A DNA stretch of 47,038 nt from Bacteroidales bacterium (GTDB lineage: Bacteria; Bacteroidota; Bacteroidia; Bacteroidales; JAAYJT01), in the NCBI GenBank assembly GCA_012522795.1, contig JAAYJT010000053.1:1-47038 (forward strand), in the 5' to 3' direction. The notes beneath the pieces were generated by a model, which ran no database searches, was not told the origin of the DNA, and saw only the letters and a program-made list of their open reading frames with translations. Positions 1 through 9,405 of the stretch are shown here, piece after piece. The position numbers were made by a program, and so were the translations under genes. The number at the start of each line of letters is the position of its first letter. The stretch's first letter is position 1.

Positions 1-18
1 CATCTCGCTTTTTTTGAG

Positions 19-58
19 AAACCCCGATTTTGAGACTTTATGCTCGTTTTCGGGGTTT
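19..58. other. Inverted repeat near the window edge, possible terminator
   Basis: Arms at 19-27 (AAACCCCGA) and 50-58 (TCGGGGTTT) can form a 9-bp stem with a 22-nt loop that itself contains GAG/CTC. A short T-rich tail follows on the + strand, so it could terminate a + strand gene lying left of the window. It could equally be a folded leader of a minus-strand transcript starting near position 60. The T tract is interrupted by G, which weakens a terminator reading. Confidence 0.35.
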
Positions 59-66
59 TGTTTCCG

Positions 67-74
67 CAAAGATA
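67..74 (-). promoter_or_regulatory. Candidate Bacteroidota -7 element reading out of the window
   Basis: The minus strand reads TATCTTTG, a perfect match to the Bacteroidota -7 consensus TAnnTTTG. It points left, towards a gene or RNA outside the window. No clear -33 TTG is seen. Confidence 0.35.
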
Positions 75-158
75 CAACTTAATTATTTATAAATCAAATA
101 TTTAAGCCTTTTCTGAAAGTGCCTAAATATTCTGATTTCTCTGAAAAATAATCGGCTA

Positions 159-2582
159 TTACAGCTTAATTAAATGAGCAAGTTGATAAAAGCTAAAAGA
201 TGCAAGCCATGCCAGAGTAGATGTATAGAAAATTACAAACAATGGCCATTTCCATGTTCCTGATTCCTTTTTAATAGCTGCAATTACCCCAACACATGGG
301 AAATATATCAGAATAAAAAGCATAAAGCTCATTGCTACAATGCCATTATATATCGGCTGCCCTGCCCGTTCACCATCCTGATATTTCTGAGCCTGAAGCT
401 TACTGCCAAAAGATGACGGATTCTCAACACTATCATCACTTTCCAGATACAGTACGCCAAGAGTTCCAACAACGACTTCTTTTGCAGCAACACCGGTTAA
501 AACAGCAACACTCATTTTCCAGTCAAAACCCAGGGGTCGCATAACAGGTTCAATAGCTTTACCTAACTGACCTATATATGAATTTTCCTGTTGTATAAGG
601 CGCAATTCCAAATTATTTTCTACAGGATGATTTTGTGTTATTAACGAATCCGATAAACGAGGGAAATAGCTAAGTGCCCATATAATAATGGATGCTGCAA
701 GTATTACACCGCCAATTTTACGCAAATACTGCTCAGCCCTGTACCACATATGCTTAACTATTGACTTCAGGGTCGGTAATCTGTATGGTGGTAGTTCCAT
801 TACAAATGGCATATCCTGTTTCTTAAAGAAAACTTTGCTAAAAAGTATTGAAGATAATACTGCGATAAGGATTCCCGTAAAATACAGTGAAAAGAGAATA
901 GCACCCTGATATTTTGTAAAAAACGCACTTATAAACAATATGTACACTGGAAGTCTTGCACTGCACGACATGAATGGATTAATCAGCATCGTTATAATCC
1001 GGTCGCGACGGCTTTCGATTATACGCGTTGATAGAATAGCCGGAACATTACAGCCAAAACCCATTATAAGAGGGATAAACGATTTACCATGCAAACCTAT
1101 ATGATGCATAAATTTATCCATTATAAATACTGCACGTGCCATATAACCGGTATCTTCCATCAGGGAAATGAAGAAATAAAGTAAAAGAATATTGGGCAAA
1201 AATACAATCACCCCTCCTACCCCGCCAATTATTCCCTGTACCAGTAGATCCTTTATCCAGCTTTCAGGTAATGCAACATTAATAATATTAGAAATCTCAC
1301 TTACACCCCATTCGATCCACTCCATTGGATACTGCCCAAGCTTGAAAGTGGTGTAAAATGTAATATACATAAAGAGCAAAAAAATTGGAATACCCCACAG
1401 CCTGTCAGTTACAACCCTGTCAATCCACTCGCTTTTGCGTACTTTCTTTTCAGGACTTGGTGTTAATGTTTCCATTATAGCACCGGAAATGAAGCCATAG
1501 CGCGCATCAGTGATCAATGACTCTGTATCAACCTGCATTTCTTTTTCAATTCGTGCTATATGCTCATTTGTAGTATTAAATATTTCTTCTACATTCACGC
1601 ATTGCTTTACTATATCGTGAGCATGCCGGTCGTTTTCAAGTAGTTTAATCGAAATAAACCGAGGAGAGATATGATTGGTTATGAAGTCATTTTCCTTTAT
1701 CCTTATCTTGTCTTGTATATCAATAATTGCTTTTTCAATAGTAACACCATAATTAATATGTATATGCCTGAGCATTGGTTCCCGATCGTGATATACTTCT
1801 GCTATAGTATCAAATAATTTCTTTATCCCCTTTCCTTTCGATGCCACTGTCGGAACAAAAGGAATACCAAGTAGTCTGCCAAGATTTTCATAATCCAATT
1901 TATCGCCCTGACGTTCAAGGTCGTCATACATATTTAATGCTACAACAACCTTTATATCCATATCAATGAGCTGAGTTGTAAGGTAAAGATTGCGTTCAAG
2001 ATTTGAAGCATCAACAATATTTACAACTACATCAGGTAATTTATCAACAATGAAATCACGAACATAAAGCTCCTCAGGTGAATATGCCGTTAATGAATAG
2101 GTTCCGGGTAAATCGGTAATAATATATTCATGATCACCCATTTTAAACCGGGCTTCCTTTGCGTCTACAGTTACACCGCTATAGTTTCCAACTCTTTCTC
2201 TTGAATTTGATGCAAAATTAAAAATTGTGGTTTTGCCTGAATTCGGATTTCCAACAAGAGCTACATTAATGGTCTTTTGCTTGCTCTTAGCTGATTCTCT
2301 TAACAGCAGATCACCTGGAATACCTGACAAACCATTTGAATTATTAGTTTTTACCTCGCTTTCGCTTGCTATCTCTATAAGTGCGGCTTCTGAATTCCGT
2401 AACGAAACATTATAGCCCATTATATTGTATTCCACCGGATCTTTAAGGGGTGCTCGCTGTATTGTAGTAATCTCTTTTCCTGCTACAAAACCCATTTCGA
2501 TAATGCGCTTACGAAATGCACCACGTCCTTTAACTTTGGTAATGATGGCCTTTTCTCCTACTTCAAGTTGCAGTAAGTTCAC
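159..2582 (-). CDS. feoB: Ferrous iron transporter, FeoA-FeoB fusion
   Basis: This 807-residue protein imports Fe(II) across the inner membrane, a typical anaerobe route. Residues 1 to about 72 are an FeoA-like SH3 domain (starts MNLLQLEVGEKA). The FeoB G domain follows, with G1 GNPNSGKTT at 111-119, G2 GVTV at 136-139, G3 DLPG at 157-160, G4 NMYD at 217-220 and G5 SKG at 248-250. The rest is the multi-spanning FeoB permease with two Gate-type segments. The start is GTG; the next Met (residue 30) would cut away half of FeoA, so the GTG is kept. FeoA fused to the N-terminus of FeoB is common in Bacteroidota. The gene stands alone, with a -7 promoter match about 65 bases upstream. Confidence 0.96.
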   Translation of the reverse strand: MNLLQLEVGEKAIITKVKGRGAFRKRIIEMGFVAGKEITTIQRAPLKDPVEYNIMGYNVSLRNSEAALIEIASESEVKTNNSNGLSGIPGDLLLRESAKSKQKTINVALVGNPNSGKTTIFNFASNSRERVGNYSGVTVDAKEARFKMGDHEYIITDLPGTYSLTAYSPEELYVRDFIVDKLPDVVVNIVDASNLERNLYLTTQLIDMDIKVVVALNMYDDLERQGDKLDYENLGRLLGIPFVPTVASKGKGIKKLFDTIAEVYHDREPMLRHIHINYGVTIEKAIIDIQDKIRIKENDFITNHISPRFISIKLLENDRHAHDIVKQCVNVEEIFNTTNEHIARIEKEMQVDTESLITDARYGFISGAIMETLTPSPEKKVRKSEWIDRVVTDRLWGIPIFLLFMYITFYTTFKLGQYPMEWIEWGVSEISNIINVALPESWIKDLLVQGIIGGVGGVIVFLPNILLLYFFISLMEDTGYMARAVFIMDKFMHHIGLHGKSFIPLIMGFGCNVPAILSTRIIESRRDRIITMLINPFMSCSARLPVYILFISAFFTKYQGAILFSLYFTGILIAVLSSILFSKVFFKKQDMPFVMELPPYRLPTLKSIVKHMWYRAEQYLRKIGGVILAASIIIWALSYFPRLSDSLITQNHPVENNLELRLIQQENSYIGQLGKAIEPVMRPLGFDWKMSVAVLTGVAAKEVVVGTLGVLYLESDDSVENPSSFGSKLQAQKYQDGERAGQPIYNGIVAMSFMLFILIYFPCVGVIAAIKKESGTWKWPLFVIFYTSTLAWLASFSFYQLAHLIKL

Positions 2583-2648
2583 AGTTAGTATATATTTAAG
2601 TGATTAAGTTAAATACACGAATTCATTATTTAGAATTATTTTAAACTG

Positions 2649-2656
2649 CAAAGTTA
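2649..2656 (-). promoter_or_regulatory. Candidate feoAB promoter (-7 element)
   Basis: The minus strand reads TAACTTTG, matching TAnnTTTG. Transcription would start near 2642, giving a leader of about 60 bases before the GTG start. No clear -33 element. Confidence 0.4.
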
Positions 2657-2706
2657 TTGGAATTTTGTAAATAGCAGGTATAATAATATTTGATTAATAT
2701 TTTTTT

Positions 2707-2714
2707 TACTTTTG
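2707..2714 (+). promoter_or_regulatory. Candidate promoter of the lipoprotein gene
   Basis: TACTTTTG matches the Bacteroidota -7 consensus 38 bases before the ATG at 2752. A TTTG at 2689-2692 lies closer than the usual 19-21 bp spacing, so the -33 part is doubtful. Confidence 0.45.
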
Positions 2715-2751
2715 AAAACAGAAATAATTATCAAAAAATACTGGTGGTGCT

Positions 2752-3921
2752 ATGAAAAAGGGTTACCTTATACTCCTTGTTGGCTTAATTGTAAGCGGTT
2801 GCATGAGTTCATCAAAGCTGATGCAATCAGGCAGATATGATGCTGCACTGGATAGAGCAGTTAAAGAACTGCGTAAGAATCCTGATAAAACAGAAGAAAT
2901 CCTTGCTCTTGAACGGGCTTATTCAATTTTGAACGAACGCACGATTGAGCGCATTAACTTCCTGATGCTTGATAATAATCCCCGCAATCTTGAGGAATTA
3001 ATAAACCTTTATTCAGAATTAAAGTACCGGCAATCGCTTGTACGAACTGTATTACCGTTGAATCTTCCTGACAGGGTTATTAATTACCCTTATGTTAACT
3101 ATGATACAGAAATCATAGAAGCTAAAAATTCTGCTGCAGGCTATTTTTATGATAATGCCATGAGGCTGATGCAACAAAAAACAAAAGAAGCCTACAGGCA
3201 GGCTCATTTGGAATTTAAAAAAGCAAAAACCTACAGCCAAAACTATCAGGATATTGACAAAATGATACAGAAATCAAAATATGATGGAATAAGCAGAGTA
3301 CTTATCATGGTTCATAATCACACTCCTATAAGGCTAAGTGATGATTTCTTGAATAACCTTCTAACTGTAAAACCAGAAGAACTGGATAGCGAATGGGTTG
3401 AGTATTATTTCAAAGACCTGGATGAATCTATTATGTTTGATTATTATATTGTAGTGAACCTTAGATCATTCGATATTTCGCCTGATAATACAAAGGATAG
3501 CGACAGACTTGTTAAAAAGCGTGTACAGGATGGTTATGAATATATGCTTGACGACAGAGGCAATGTGGCTAAAGATACAGCCGGAAATGATATTAAGGTT
3601 CCCCGATATGTTAATTTAACCTGTGCCATTATTGAAACTTTGCAACAAAAACATGCCTATATTGAAGGAGATGTTGAATTTGTGTCGCTCAATCCACAAA
3701 GAATACTAAAAAAAGAACCGGTAGGAGCTTCAAATAGTTTTGAACACAGATCAGCCAGAGCTATTGGTGACCTTGGAGCTCTTGACGAAGGAACACTTAA
3801 ATTAATTGATGCAAAGCAGCTTCCTTTTCCGGATGATGGCGAAATGGCAATACTTGCTACTGAAAGTTTAAGAATGGCAGTTGCACAGGTTATTCAAAAA
3901 AACAAAAGGCTTATCAAATAA
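2752..3921 (+). CDS. Predicted lipoprotein of unknown function
   Basis: 389 residues. The N-terminus MKKGYLILLVGLIVSGC is a lipoprotein signal peptide with the lipobox ending at Cys17, so the mature protein should be lipid-anchored on the periplasmic side or outer membrane. Residues 20-180 are rich in helical, TPR-like character (repeated A/L/Y positions, for example around 24-60 and 135-175). The C-terminal half contains a beta-rich segment around 285-320 (PRYVNLTCAIIETL). I do not recognise a characterised family; similar lipoproteins are frequent in Bacteroidota. It is monocistronic, with its own promoter match, and it converges on the T9SS gene through a shared terminator. Confidence 0.85.
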   Translation: MKKGYLILLVGLIVSGCMSSSKLMQSGRYDAALDRAVKELRKNPDKTEEILALERAYSILNERTIERINFLMLDNNPRNLEELINLYSELKYRQSLVRTVLPLNLPDRVINYPYVNYDTEIIEAKNSAAGYFYDNAMRLMQQKTKEAYRQAHLEFKKAKTYSQNYQDIDKMIQKSKYDGISRVLIMVHNHTPIRLSDDFLNNLLTVKPEELDSEWVEYYFKDLDESIMFDYYIVVNLRSFDISPDNTKDSDRLVKKRVQDGYEYMLDDRGNVAKDTAGNDIKVPRYVNLTCAIIETLQQKHAYIEGDVEFVSLNPQRILKKEPVGASNSFEHRSARAIGDLGALDEGTLKLIDAKQLPFPDDGEMAILATESLRMAVAQVIQKNKRLIK

Positions 3922-3993
3922 CCTTGCCTGAGCATCAACTTAAAAAACAATTATTATAATAGAGCAGGCAACAAAAAGGTATCAAAAAAAAAA

Positions 3994-4014
3994 CGCCCGG
4001 AACTATGCCGGGCG
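3994..4014. terminator. Bidirectional intrinsic terminator
   Basis: Arms CGCCCGG (3994-4000) and CCGGGCG (4008-4014) form a 7-bp GC stem with a 7-nt loop. A T-rich tail follows on the + strand, and a run of A precedes it, giving a U tract on the minus strand. It sits between the converging lipoprotein gene and T9SS gene and can serve both. Confidence 0.85.
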
Positions 4015-4037
4015 CTTTTATAATGAGTTAATATTTA

Positions 4038-6947
4038 TTACTTTACAATTAATTTATTGCTGATTATACTTTCGCTATTGTCAAGGCTTATCAGATAAAC
4101 ACCTTTTTTCAGATTACTAATATCGAGCTGCAGAACATTGTTATCGCTATTAATAATTCTGTAATCTTTTTGTAAAACACTACGTCCGCTCAAATCGCTT
4201 ATGTTTACTTTAACCTGACCCGGCTTTGTTGTGTTGTATTCAATAAATACATTCTGAGAAGCAGGATTTGGATATATGTTTAAACGAACAATATCCTTCT
4301 TACTGCTTCCATCTAATTCATTAATACCTACAATAGCAAAGTGGTTCGTTTTATATATTCCACGACCAAATGTAGCAGCATAAATTCTGCCATAGTTATC
4401 AATACCGGGGAAAGTTTCATTATTAACCGAATCAATAGGTACAGTTACTGAAGGTGTATTAATAAGTTGCTGCTTCAACTGAACAACTGTTACATCGCCC
4501 ATGGCTCCGTTTTGTGGTATCCATACAACCTGACTTGCATTAAGGTTTGTTGTAGTAAAAACTCCCATTTCAGTTCCAAGTATAGCTATATTTGAATTCT
4601 TCATTTCAATTAATGATGAATAAATTGGCATTTTGGGTAAATTGCCCTGAACTGATAAAAATTCAGGATCATCGCTGGTAGCATTTGTTGAACGATAGAC
4701 ATATTCATCATTACCATAATTACCCAAAGTGATAATTACATGATCATTATTTTGTGGGTCAACAGCAATAGAAGTAACAACTCTACCAGGGAAATCCAGA
4801 ACCTCAGTGGTAACTATTTTGCACTGATCGCTTGTAATATCTGCTGACAATGAATCCTGTGCCTGATTCATATTACTCAGTCGGTATAATTTACCATCCC
4901 TGGTTCCTACCCAAAAATAATCTCCATCATTAGATAACCCCATGCTCTTGGGAATTCCAGTTGGGGTCAGAATCTTATACCATACTGCAGGTTTGGTAAA
5001 CTGAATACCATAATTGGTCATAAAAACACTATTTTGAACATTTGTGCTTTTAATACCATAAAACAATCTGGTAAATATCTTATCCTTGATTTTTATAGAA
5101 TCACCTGCATTTAAATCTTCAGCTAAAGTATATTGGAATGGATATCTGCCGTTCTCACTCCTCACCCAGATTGTACTGTTTGCTTCTAAGGTATCCCTTG
5201 CAACATATGTAATACTATCAATACTATGTTGATAATCGAAGTTTTCCCAATACAACATAACAGGTAGAAGATTAGTGATAGTTGTATTGATAGGAGAAAA
5301 TGGTGCCAGAGCGGTGGTCTGACCTAAATCGTCAGAACGATACAGTGGAACAGGTTGAGCTGTAGAACTTGTTGGCACGCCTCTTGACCAGATAATGGCT
5401 TGTTGATTAACACTACTCATAAAAACATGACCACCATTCAAGCCATTACCATCAAAACTCTGAGCATATCCGTTTGTATTTCCATGTTCAGGAATATAAA
5501 GCACACCATTGGTTTGTGTTCCTAATATCATTTTCTTACCACTGTTAAACCCAACTGAATAGCATTGCGATGTAATATAGTTGCGATTTAAATTCTGGAA
5601 AGTCTTTAGTTCGTCTGTTGAAATGAAAATACCACGATCAGTTCCTATAATAAGGGTATTTATGTTATCAGGTTTAAAAGCATAGGAATGATGTTTTGAT
5701 CCTATAAAATCTGGCTCAATACTACCTCCTGTTTTATTTAACCATTCATAATATCCATCTTCCTGCACTTTTACTCCTTTCCACATATCCATACCTCCTA
5801 CCAGTATCATATCCGGATTGTCAGGATAAACAAGAATAGTATTTGCATACTGCCCAATATTATCAGGACCAAACAGGTTAAAGAACAAATTACTTGATCC
5901 GGGACCAACCACTCTCCAGGTTTCTCCTCTGTTTACTGACAGATAAATATTCTCCAATTGACCTACCGAGGCTCCACCTTTTGCAGCAACGCAATAAATA
6001 TAATTAGGATTACTTGGAGCTATAGCAGCTTCAATCCGGGTTATATCAGCAAATGGAAGCCCTGCCGGTAATACTCCTGTTGAGTGATTAACAAAATTTT
6101 CAGGATCACCATTATCCGAAATATAAACCCTGCTATTACCTGTGGCTACAGTAATTCCGTCAGATCCAATTTTAACATCAAGCATCGGGAAATTTAAAAT
6201 ATTATTATCTATATCTGTTGCGGTTACCCAGCTATTTCCTCCATCACTTGAATATTTCAGACCTGTATGAGTGGCTGCATAAAGTTTTGACGGACTACTT
6301 GGATGAACTGCAAGCTCATTAACATACGCCCACTCTGACAAGCTATCATTAACAACAGGCTGAGTAGATGTCAGCAATTCAAAATTATCTCCTGTTTCAG
6401 ATGACACAAACACGCCATTTCCCATAAAACCGGGATATGCTGAATACTGGAAAACTCGGAAAGTTTCTCCAGTTCCTACATATATTTTACCGTTACTTGC
6501 CTGTACCATCGAAGTTACATTCATGATATTGCCTGTGCCCGGAACTGATTCCCAGGTTATTCCTCCTGTAACTGACTTCCATATCCCACCGCTGGTAGAA
6601 GCAGCATAAATTGTTTTATATTCCGCATCGCGGATATCATATAAAACTGCACGTGTTCTGCCTCCAAAATTATCAGGTCCGGCATTTTCCCATACAATAT
6701 CCGGTTCGTATCCAGCAGATTTTAGTTTCATTTGTTTCGCTTCAAGTACATCAGCAGGGTCAATTGTACCTGTGATCTGATTGTTTCTGATTGACATAAA
6801 ATATTCATGATAGGAATCATGATCAGTCCAGCCAGTTTTTTGCAGCGTAACATCCTGATTTTTAATAGAATCAGCTGCTGTAAGACTCAAGATAGTAATG
6901 CCTGCAAGTACTGCCAGCACATTGAAAAGTAAATTTTTGTGTTTCAT
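4038..6947 (-). CDS. Secreted beta-propeller-type protein with T9SS type A sorting domain
   Basis: 969 residues. An N-terminal signal peptide (hydrophobic stretch at about 5-24) is followed by a long region with sialidase/sortilin-like repeats: Asp boxes such as SSDGGNSW at 233-240, a related SVTGGITW earlier, and SVNRGETW further on. These indicate a VPS10/BNR-type beta-propeller. From residue 890 (NIYPNPASQN) to the end (NKLIVK) lies a typical type IX secretion C-terminal sorting domain of about 80 residues, ending in the usual KGVYLI-type strand. The protein should be exported across the outer membrane by T9SS and anchored on or released from the surface. No enzymatic residues can be assigned; adhesion or glycan/protein binding is only a guess. 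It has its own -33/-7 promoter match. Confidence 0.9.
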   Translation of the reverse strand: MKHKNLLFNVLAVLAGITILSLTAADSIKNQDVTLQKTGWTDHDSYHEYFMSIRNNQITGTIDPADVLEAKQMKLKSAGYEPDIVWENAGPDNFGGRTRAVLYDIRDAEYKTIYAASTSGGIWKSVTGGITWESVPGTGNIMNVTSMVQASNGKIYVGTGETFRVFQYSAYPGFMGNGVFVSSETGDNFELLTSTQPVVNDSLSEWAYVNELAVHPSSPSKLYAATHTGLKYSSDGGNSWVTATDIDNNILNFPMLDVKIGSDGITVATGNSRVYISDNGDPENFVNHSTGVLPAGLPFADITRIEAAIAPSNPNYIYCVAAKGGASVGQLENIYLSVNRGETWRVVGPGSSNLFFNLFGPDNIGQYANTILVYPDNPDMILVGGMDMWKGVKVQEDGYYEWLNKTGGSIEPDFIGSKHHSYAFKPDNINTLIIGTDRGIFISTDELKTFQNLNRNYITSQCYSVGFNSGKKMILGTQTNGVLYIPEHGNTNGYAQSFDGNGLNGGHVFMSSVNQQAIIWSRGVPTSSTAQPVPLYRSDDLGQTTALAPFSPINTTITNLLPVMLYWENFDYQHSIDSITYVARDTLEANSTIWVRSENGRYPFQYTLAEDLNAGDSIKIKDKIFTRLFYGIKSTNVQNSVFMTNYGIQFTKPAVWYKILTPTGIPKSMGLSNDGDYFWVGTRDGKLYRLSNMNQAQDSLSADITSDQCKIVTTEVLDFPGRVVTSIAVDPQNNDHVIITLGNYGNDEYVYRSTNATSDDPEFLSVQGNLPKMPIYSSLIEMKNSNIAILGTEMGVFTTTNLNASQVVWIPQNGAMGDVTVVQLKQQLINTPSVTVPIDSVNNETFPGIDNYGRIYAATFGRGIYKTNHFAIVGINELDGSSKKDIVRLNIYPNPASQNVFIEYNTTKPGQVKVNISDLSGRSVLQKDYRIINSDNNVLQLDISNLKKGVYLISLDNSESIISNKLIVK

Positions 6948-7059
6948 ACCAGATTGAATTTAGACACTAAGATTTCTAATATTTATTAAGTAAGTTATTG
7001 TTAATCAGTAATTCAAACTCCATTTAAGATTTAAAAGAATTATCTTTTCTTTAAGCGAA

Positions 7060-7089
7060 CAAAGATATATCAATTTTTCAATTAACCAA
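7060..7089 (-). promoter_or_regulatory. Promoter of the T9SS protein gene (-33 and -7)
   Basis: On the minus strand, TTG (7087-7089) is followed after 19 bases by TATCTTTG (7060-7067), matching both parts of the Bacteroidota housekeeping promoter. The start site would be near 7052, about 105 bases before the ATG. The gene-free stretch 6948-7251 holds this promoter and the divergent one at 7118; nothing else is evident there. Confidence 0.6.
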
Positions 7090-7117
7090 TAATATGTTTA
7101 AAAATCGTAGTAATCCA

Positions 7118-7125
7118 TATCTTTG
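7118..7125 (+). promoter_or_regulatory. Candidate promoter of the mutL operon
   Basis: TATCTTTG matches the -7 consensus, on the strand of the five-gene operon starting at 7252. It is divergent from the T9SS gene promoter 30-60 bases away. No good -33 TTG is visible; the leader would be about 120 bases. Confidence 0.45.
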
Positions 7126-7251
7126 CATTTCCGCATTATTAATATTTATAAAAGTAGTTTGTATTAAATTTTTGTTTAACCACAATTACAATTGCTTAAA
7201 TTAATCATTAGTTATCAATGCTTTAACAAAGCAGCAATAAAATAATACAAG

Positions 7252-7533
7252 ATGAAAATTTCATTTTTTAAAACCGGGAAACCAAAAGCTTTTAATTATC
7301 AGCCTCTATATTACGATGAGCGAAAGGAAGAACTGGAAAATATTAAAAAGCAAATACAGGGTAATTCAGAAGATGATGTAGTCGAGCGTATTCGTCTAAA
7401 CATTCATCGTTCGTGGCGTGAACGCTATGACAGACGTCGCGGTAAAGGAGCTGTTTCAGGAGCCCGGTTGATAATTTATCTTATTATACTCGGCTTGCTG
7501 ATATACCTTATCTTTTTTGCTAAATTCTTCTAA
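7252..7533 (+). CDS. Small single-span membrane protein of unknown function
   Basis: 93 residues. The N-terminal two thirds are hydrophilic and highly charged (basic-acidic runs including RRRGKG near residues 62-67). The C-terminus (about 73-90, LIIYLIILGLLIYLIFF) is one transmembrane helix with almost no tail, so this is probably a tail-anchored protein facing the cytoplasm. It is the first gene of the operon, 24 bases before mutL. I do not know its function; its fixed position before mutL suggests conservation rather than a chance ORF. Confidence 0.75.
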   Translation: MKISFFKTGKPKAFNYQPLYYDERKEELENIKKQIQGNSEDDVVERIRLNIHRSWRERYDRRRGKGAVSGARLIIYLIILGLLIYLIFFAKFF

Positions 7534-7557
7534 AAACAACTAACTTAACATTTATAC

Positions 7558-9393
7558 ATGCCAGATATAATCAAATTACTTCCCGAATCAGTGGCTAATC
7601 AGATTGCTGCAGGCGAGGTCATTCAACGGCCTGCTTCAGCAGTTAAAGAGTTGCTTGAGAATTCTGTGGACGCCGGGGCTGCTGATATAAAATTGTTTAT
7701 TAAAGATTCAGGGCGGTCATTAATCCAGGTAAATGACAATGGTTGCGGAATGTCATTAACCGATGCCCGCCTGGCTTTCGAACGTCATGCAACATCGAAA
7801 ATCCGGGAAGCAAATGATCTTTTTGCTATTCGAACCCTTGGTTTCAGAGGCGAAGCTCTTGCCTCAATTGCTGCTATTGCACAAATTCAGATTAAAACAC
7901 GAAGACACGAAGATGAACTTGGAACTCTGATAGAGATTGAAGGATCTGATTTTAAACAGCAGTCGCCCTGCTCCTGCCCTGCCGGAACTTCAATTGCTAT
8001 AAAAAACCTATTTTTCAATGTTCCTGCACGTCGTAATTTCCTGAAATCAAACACAGTGGAATTCAGGCATATAATTGAAGAGTTTCAAAGAGTAGCATTG
8101 GTTTATCCCGAAATTAGCTTTTCATTATACAACGATGATCGCCCGATGTTTGTACTTCAGGCAACAAATCTGAAACAAAGGATTATAAACCTGATGGGAA
8201 ACCATTTTCTGAACCGGCTCATACCAATTGAAGAAAAAAATCCGGAAGCTAATATTATCGGATTTATAGGAAAGCCGGAGTTTGCAAAAAAAACACGTGG
8301 TGAACAATACTTTTTCGTGAACAAACGCTTTATTCGTAATGCCTATATGCACCACGCAGTTGGCAGCGCTTACAAAGAGCTTATTCCTGATGATTCTCAC
8401 CCTGTGTATTTCATATATCTGGATGTAAATCCCGAAAATATAGACGTAAACATTCATCCCACAAAAACTGAAGTTAATTTCAGATATAATCAGGTTATTT
8501 ATTCAATTCTGAAATCCTCGGTTAAAAAGGCTTTGGGAAAGTTCAGCCTCGAACCAACTCTTGATTTTGACAAAGAACAGGGAATTGAAATAACTCCTCT
8601 GCCACCAGGTTATATACCTAAACAGCCTGAAATAAAAGTTGATCCTGAATACAATCCTTTTAGCCAGCAGTCTGGTACAAGCCAGTTTCAGGTTAAAAAA
8701 CCGGTTGACGATTCCTGGAAAAGTCTTTTCTTACAAAAAACTGAAGAACAGGCTTCGTATATTTTGCAGAGAGACACTAAAGAGGTATATACGGATAGCA
8801 CTGAAAGCAATGAATTTACAACACCAGACAGTAATTTCCTTATCCAGTTGAACGCCCGTTACATAGTTGCCCCCGTAAAATCTGGATTAATGCTTATTGA
8901 TCAGTATCAGGCGCACCAGCGAATTTTATACGATAAGCTGCTTGAGAGACTGTCAACAAATAAAACCGGTTCACAAAAAAGCATGTTCCCTCAAACCGTT
9001 CATTTTAGTCCGGCAAATGCTGATATTGTAAAAGAAATACTTCCTCAGCTTAATTCTCTTGGGTTTGAAATTGAATCTCTGGGAATGAACACCTATGTTG
9101 TTAGTGCTATTCCGGGAGATTCAGAAAATGAAGATATAAATGAACTTTTAGAGAAGATAATTGATAATTATAAGAAGAATCTTATTGATCTAAAAAGCGA
9201 CAGAAATACTAATCTTGCAAGGTCAATGGCAAGGCAAATGGCAATAAAGCCGGGCAAAATTCTTGGCAGCGAAGAAATGATGGAAATTATCAACCAGTTA
9301 TTTGCAAGTAAAGCACCGGAAATATCTCCTGATGGCAGTCCTACCATTCGCATTATTACATTGAATGAGATCAATAAAAAATTCAGGGAATAA
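7558..9393 (+). CDS. mutL: DNA mismatch repair protein MutL
   Basis: 611 residues, a usual MutL length. MutL links mismatch recognition by MutS to downstream excision. The N-terminal GHKL ATPase is clear: ELLENSVDAGA with the catalytic Glu near residue 34, DNGCGM near 60 and FRGEAL near 97. The transducer domain follows, then a proline-rich linker (about 345-420) and the C-terminal dimerisation domain. The endonuclease motifs of the C-domain look degenerate: DQYQAHQR from residue 448 in place of DQHAxxER, and SPDGSPT at 590-596 in place of CPHGRPT. This implies a MutL without nicking activity, or one using different ligands. It is second in the operon, 12 bases before the first rhomboid. Confidence 0.97.
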   Translation: MPDIIKLLPESVANQIAAGEVIQRPASAVKELLENSVDAGAADIKLFIKDSGRSLIQVNDNGCGMSLTDARLAFERHATSKIREANDLFAIRTLGFRGEALASIAAIAQIQIKTRRHEDELGTLIEIEGSDFKQQSPCSCPAGTSIAIKNLFFNVPARRNFLKSNTVEFRHIIEEFQRVALVYPEISFSLYNDDRPMFVLQATNLKQRIINLMGNHFLNRLIPIEEKNPEANIIGFIGKPEFAKKTRGEQYFFVNKRFIRNAYMHHAVGSAYKELIPDDSHPVYFIYLDVNPENIDVNIHPTKTEVNFRYNQVIYSILKSSVKKALGKFSLEPTLDFDKEQGIEITPLPPGYIPKQPEIKVDPEYNPFSQQSGTSQFQVKKPVDDSWKSLFLQKTEEQASYILQRDTKEVYTDSTESNEFTTPDSNFLIQLNARYIVAPVKSGLMLIDQYQAHQRILYDKLLERLSTNKTGSQKSMFPQTVHFSPANADIVKEILPQLNSLGFEIESLGMNTYVVSAIPGDSENEDINELLEKIIDNYKKNLIDLKSDRNTNLARSMARQMAIKPGKILGSEEMMEIINQLFASKAPEISPDGSPTIRIITLNEINKKFRE

Positions 9394-9405
9394 AACAGAT
9401 TAAAT

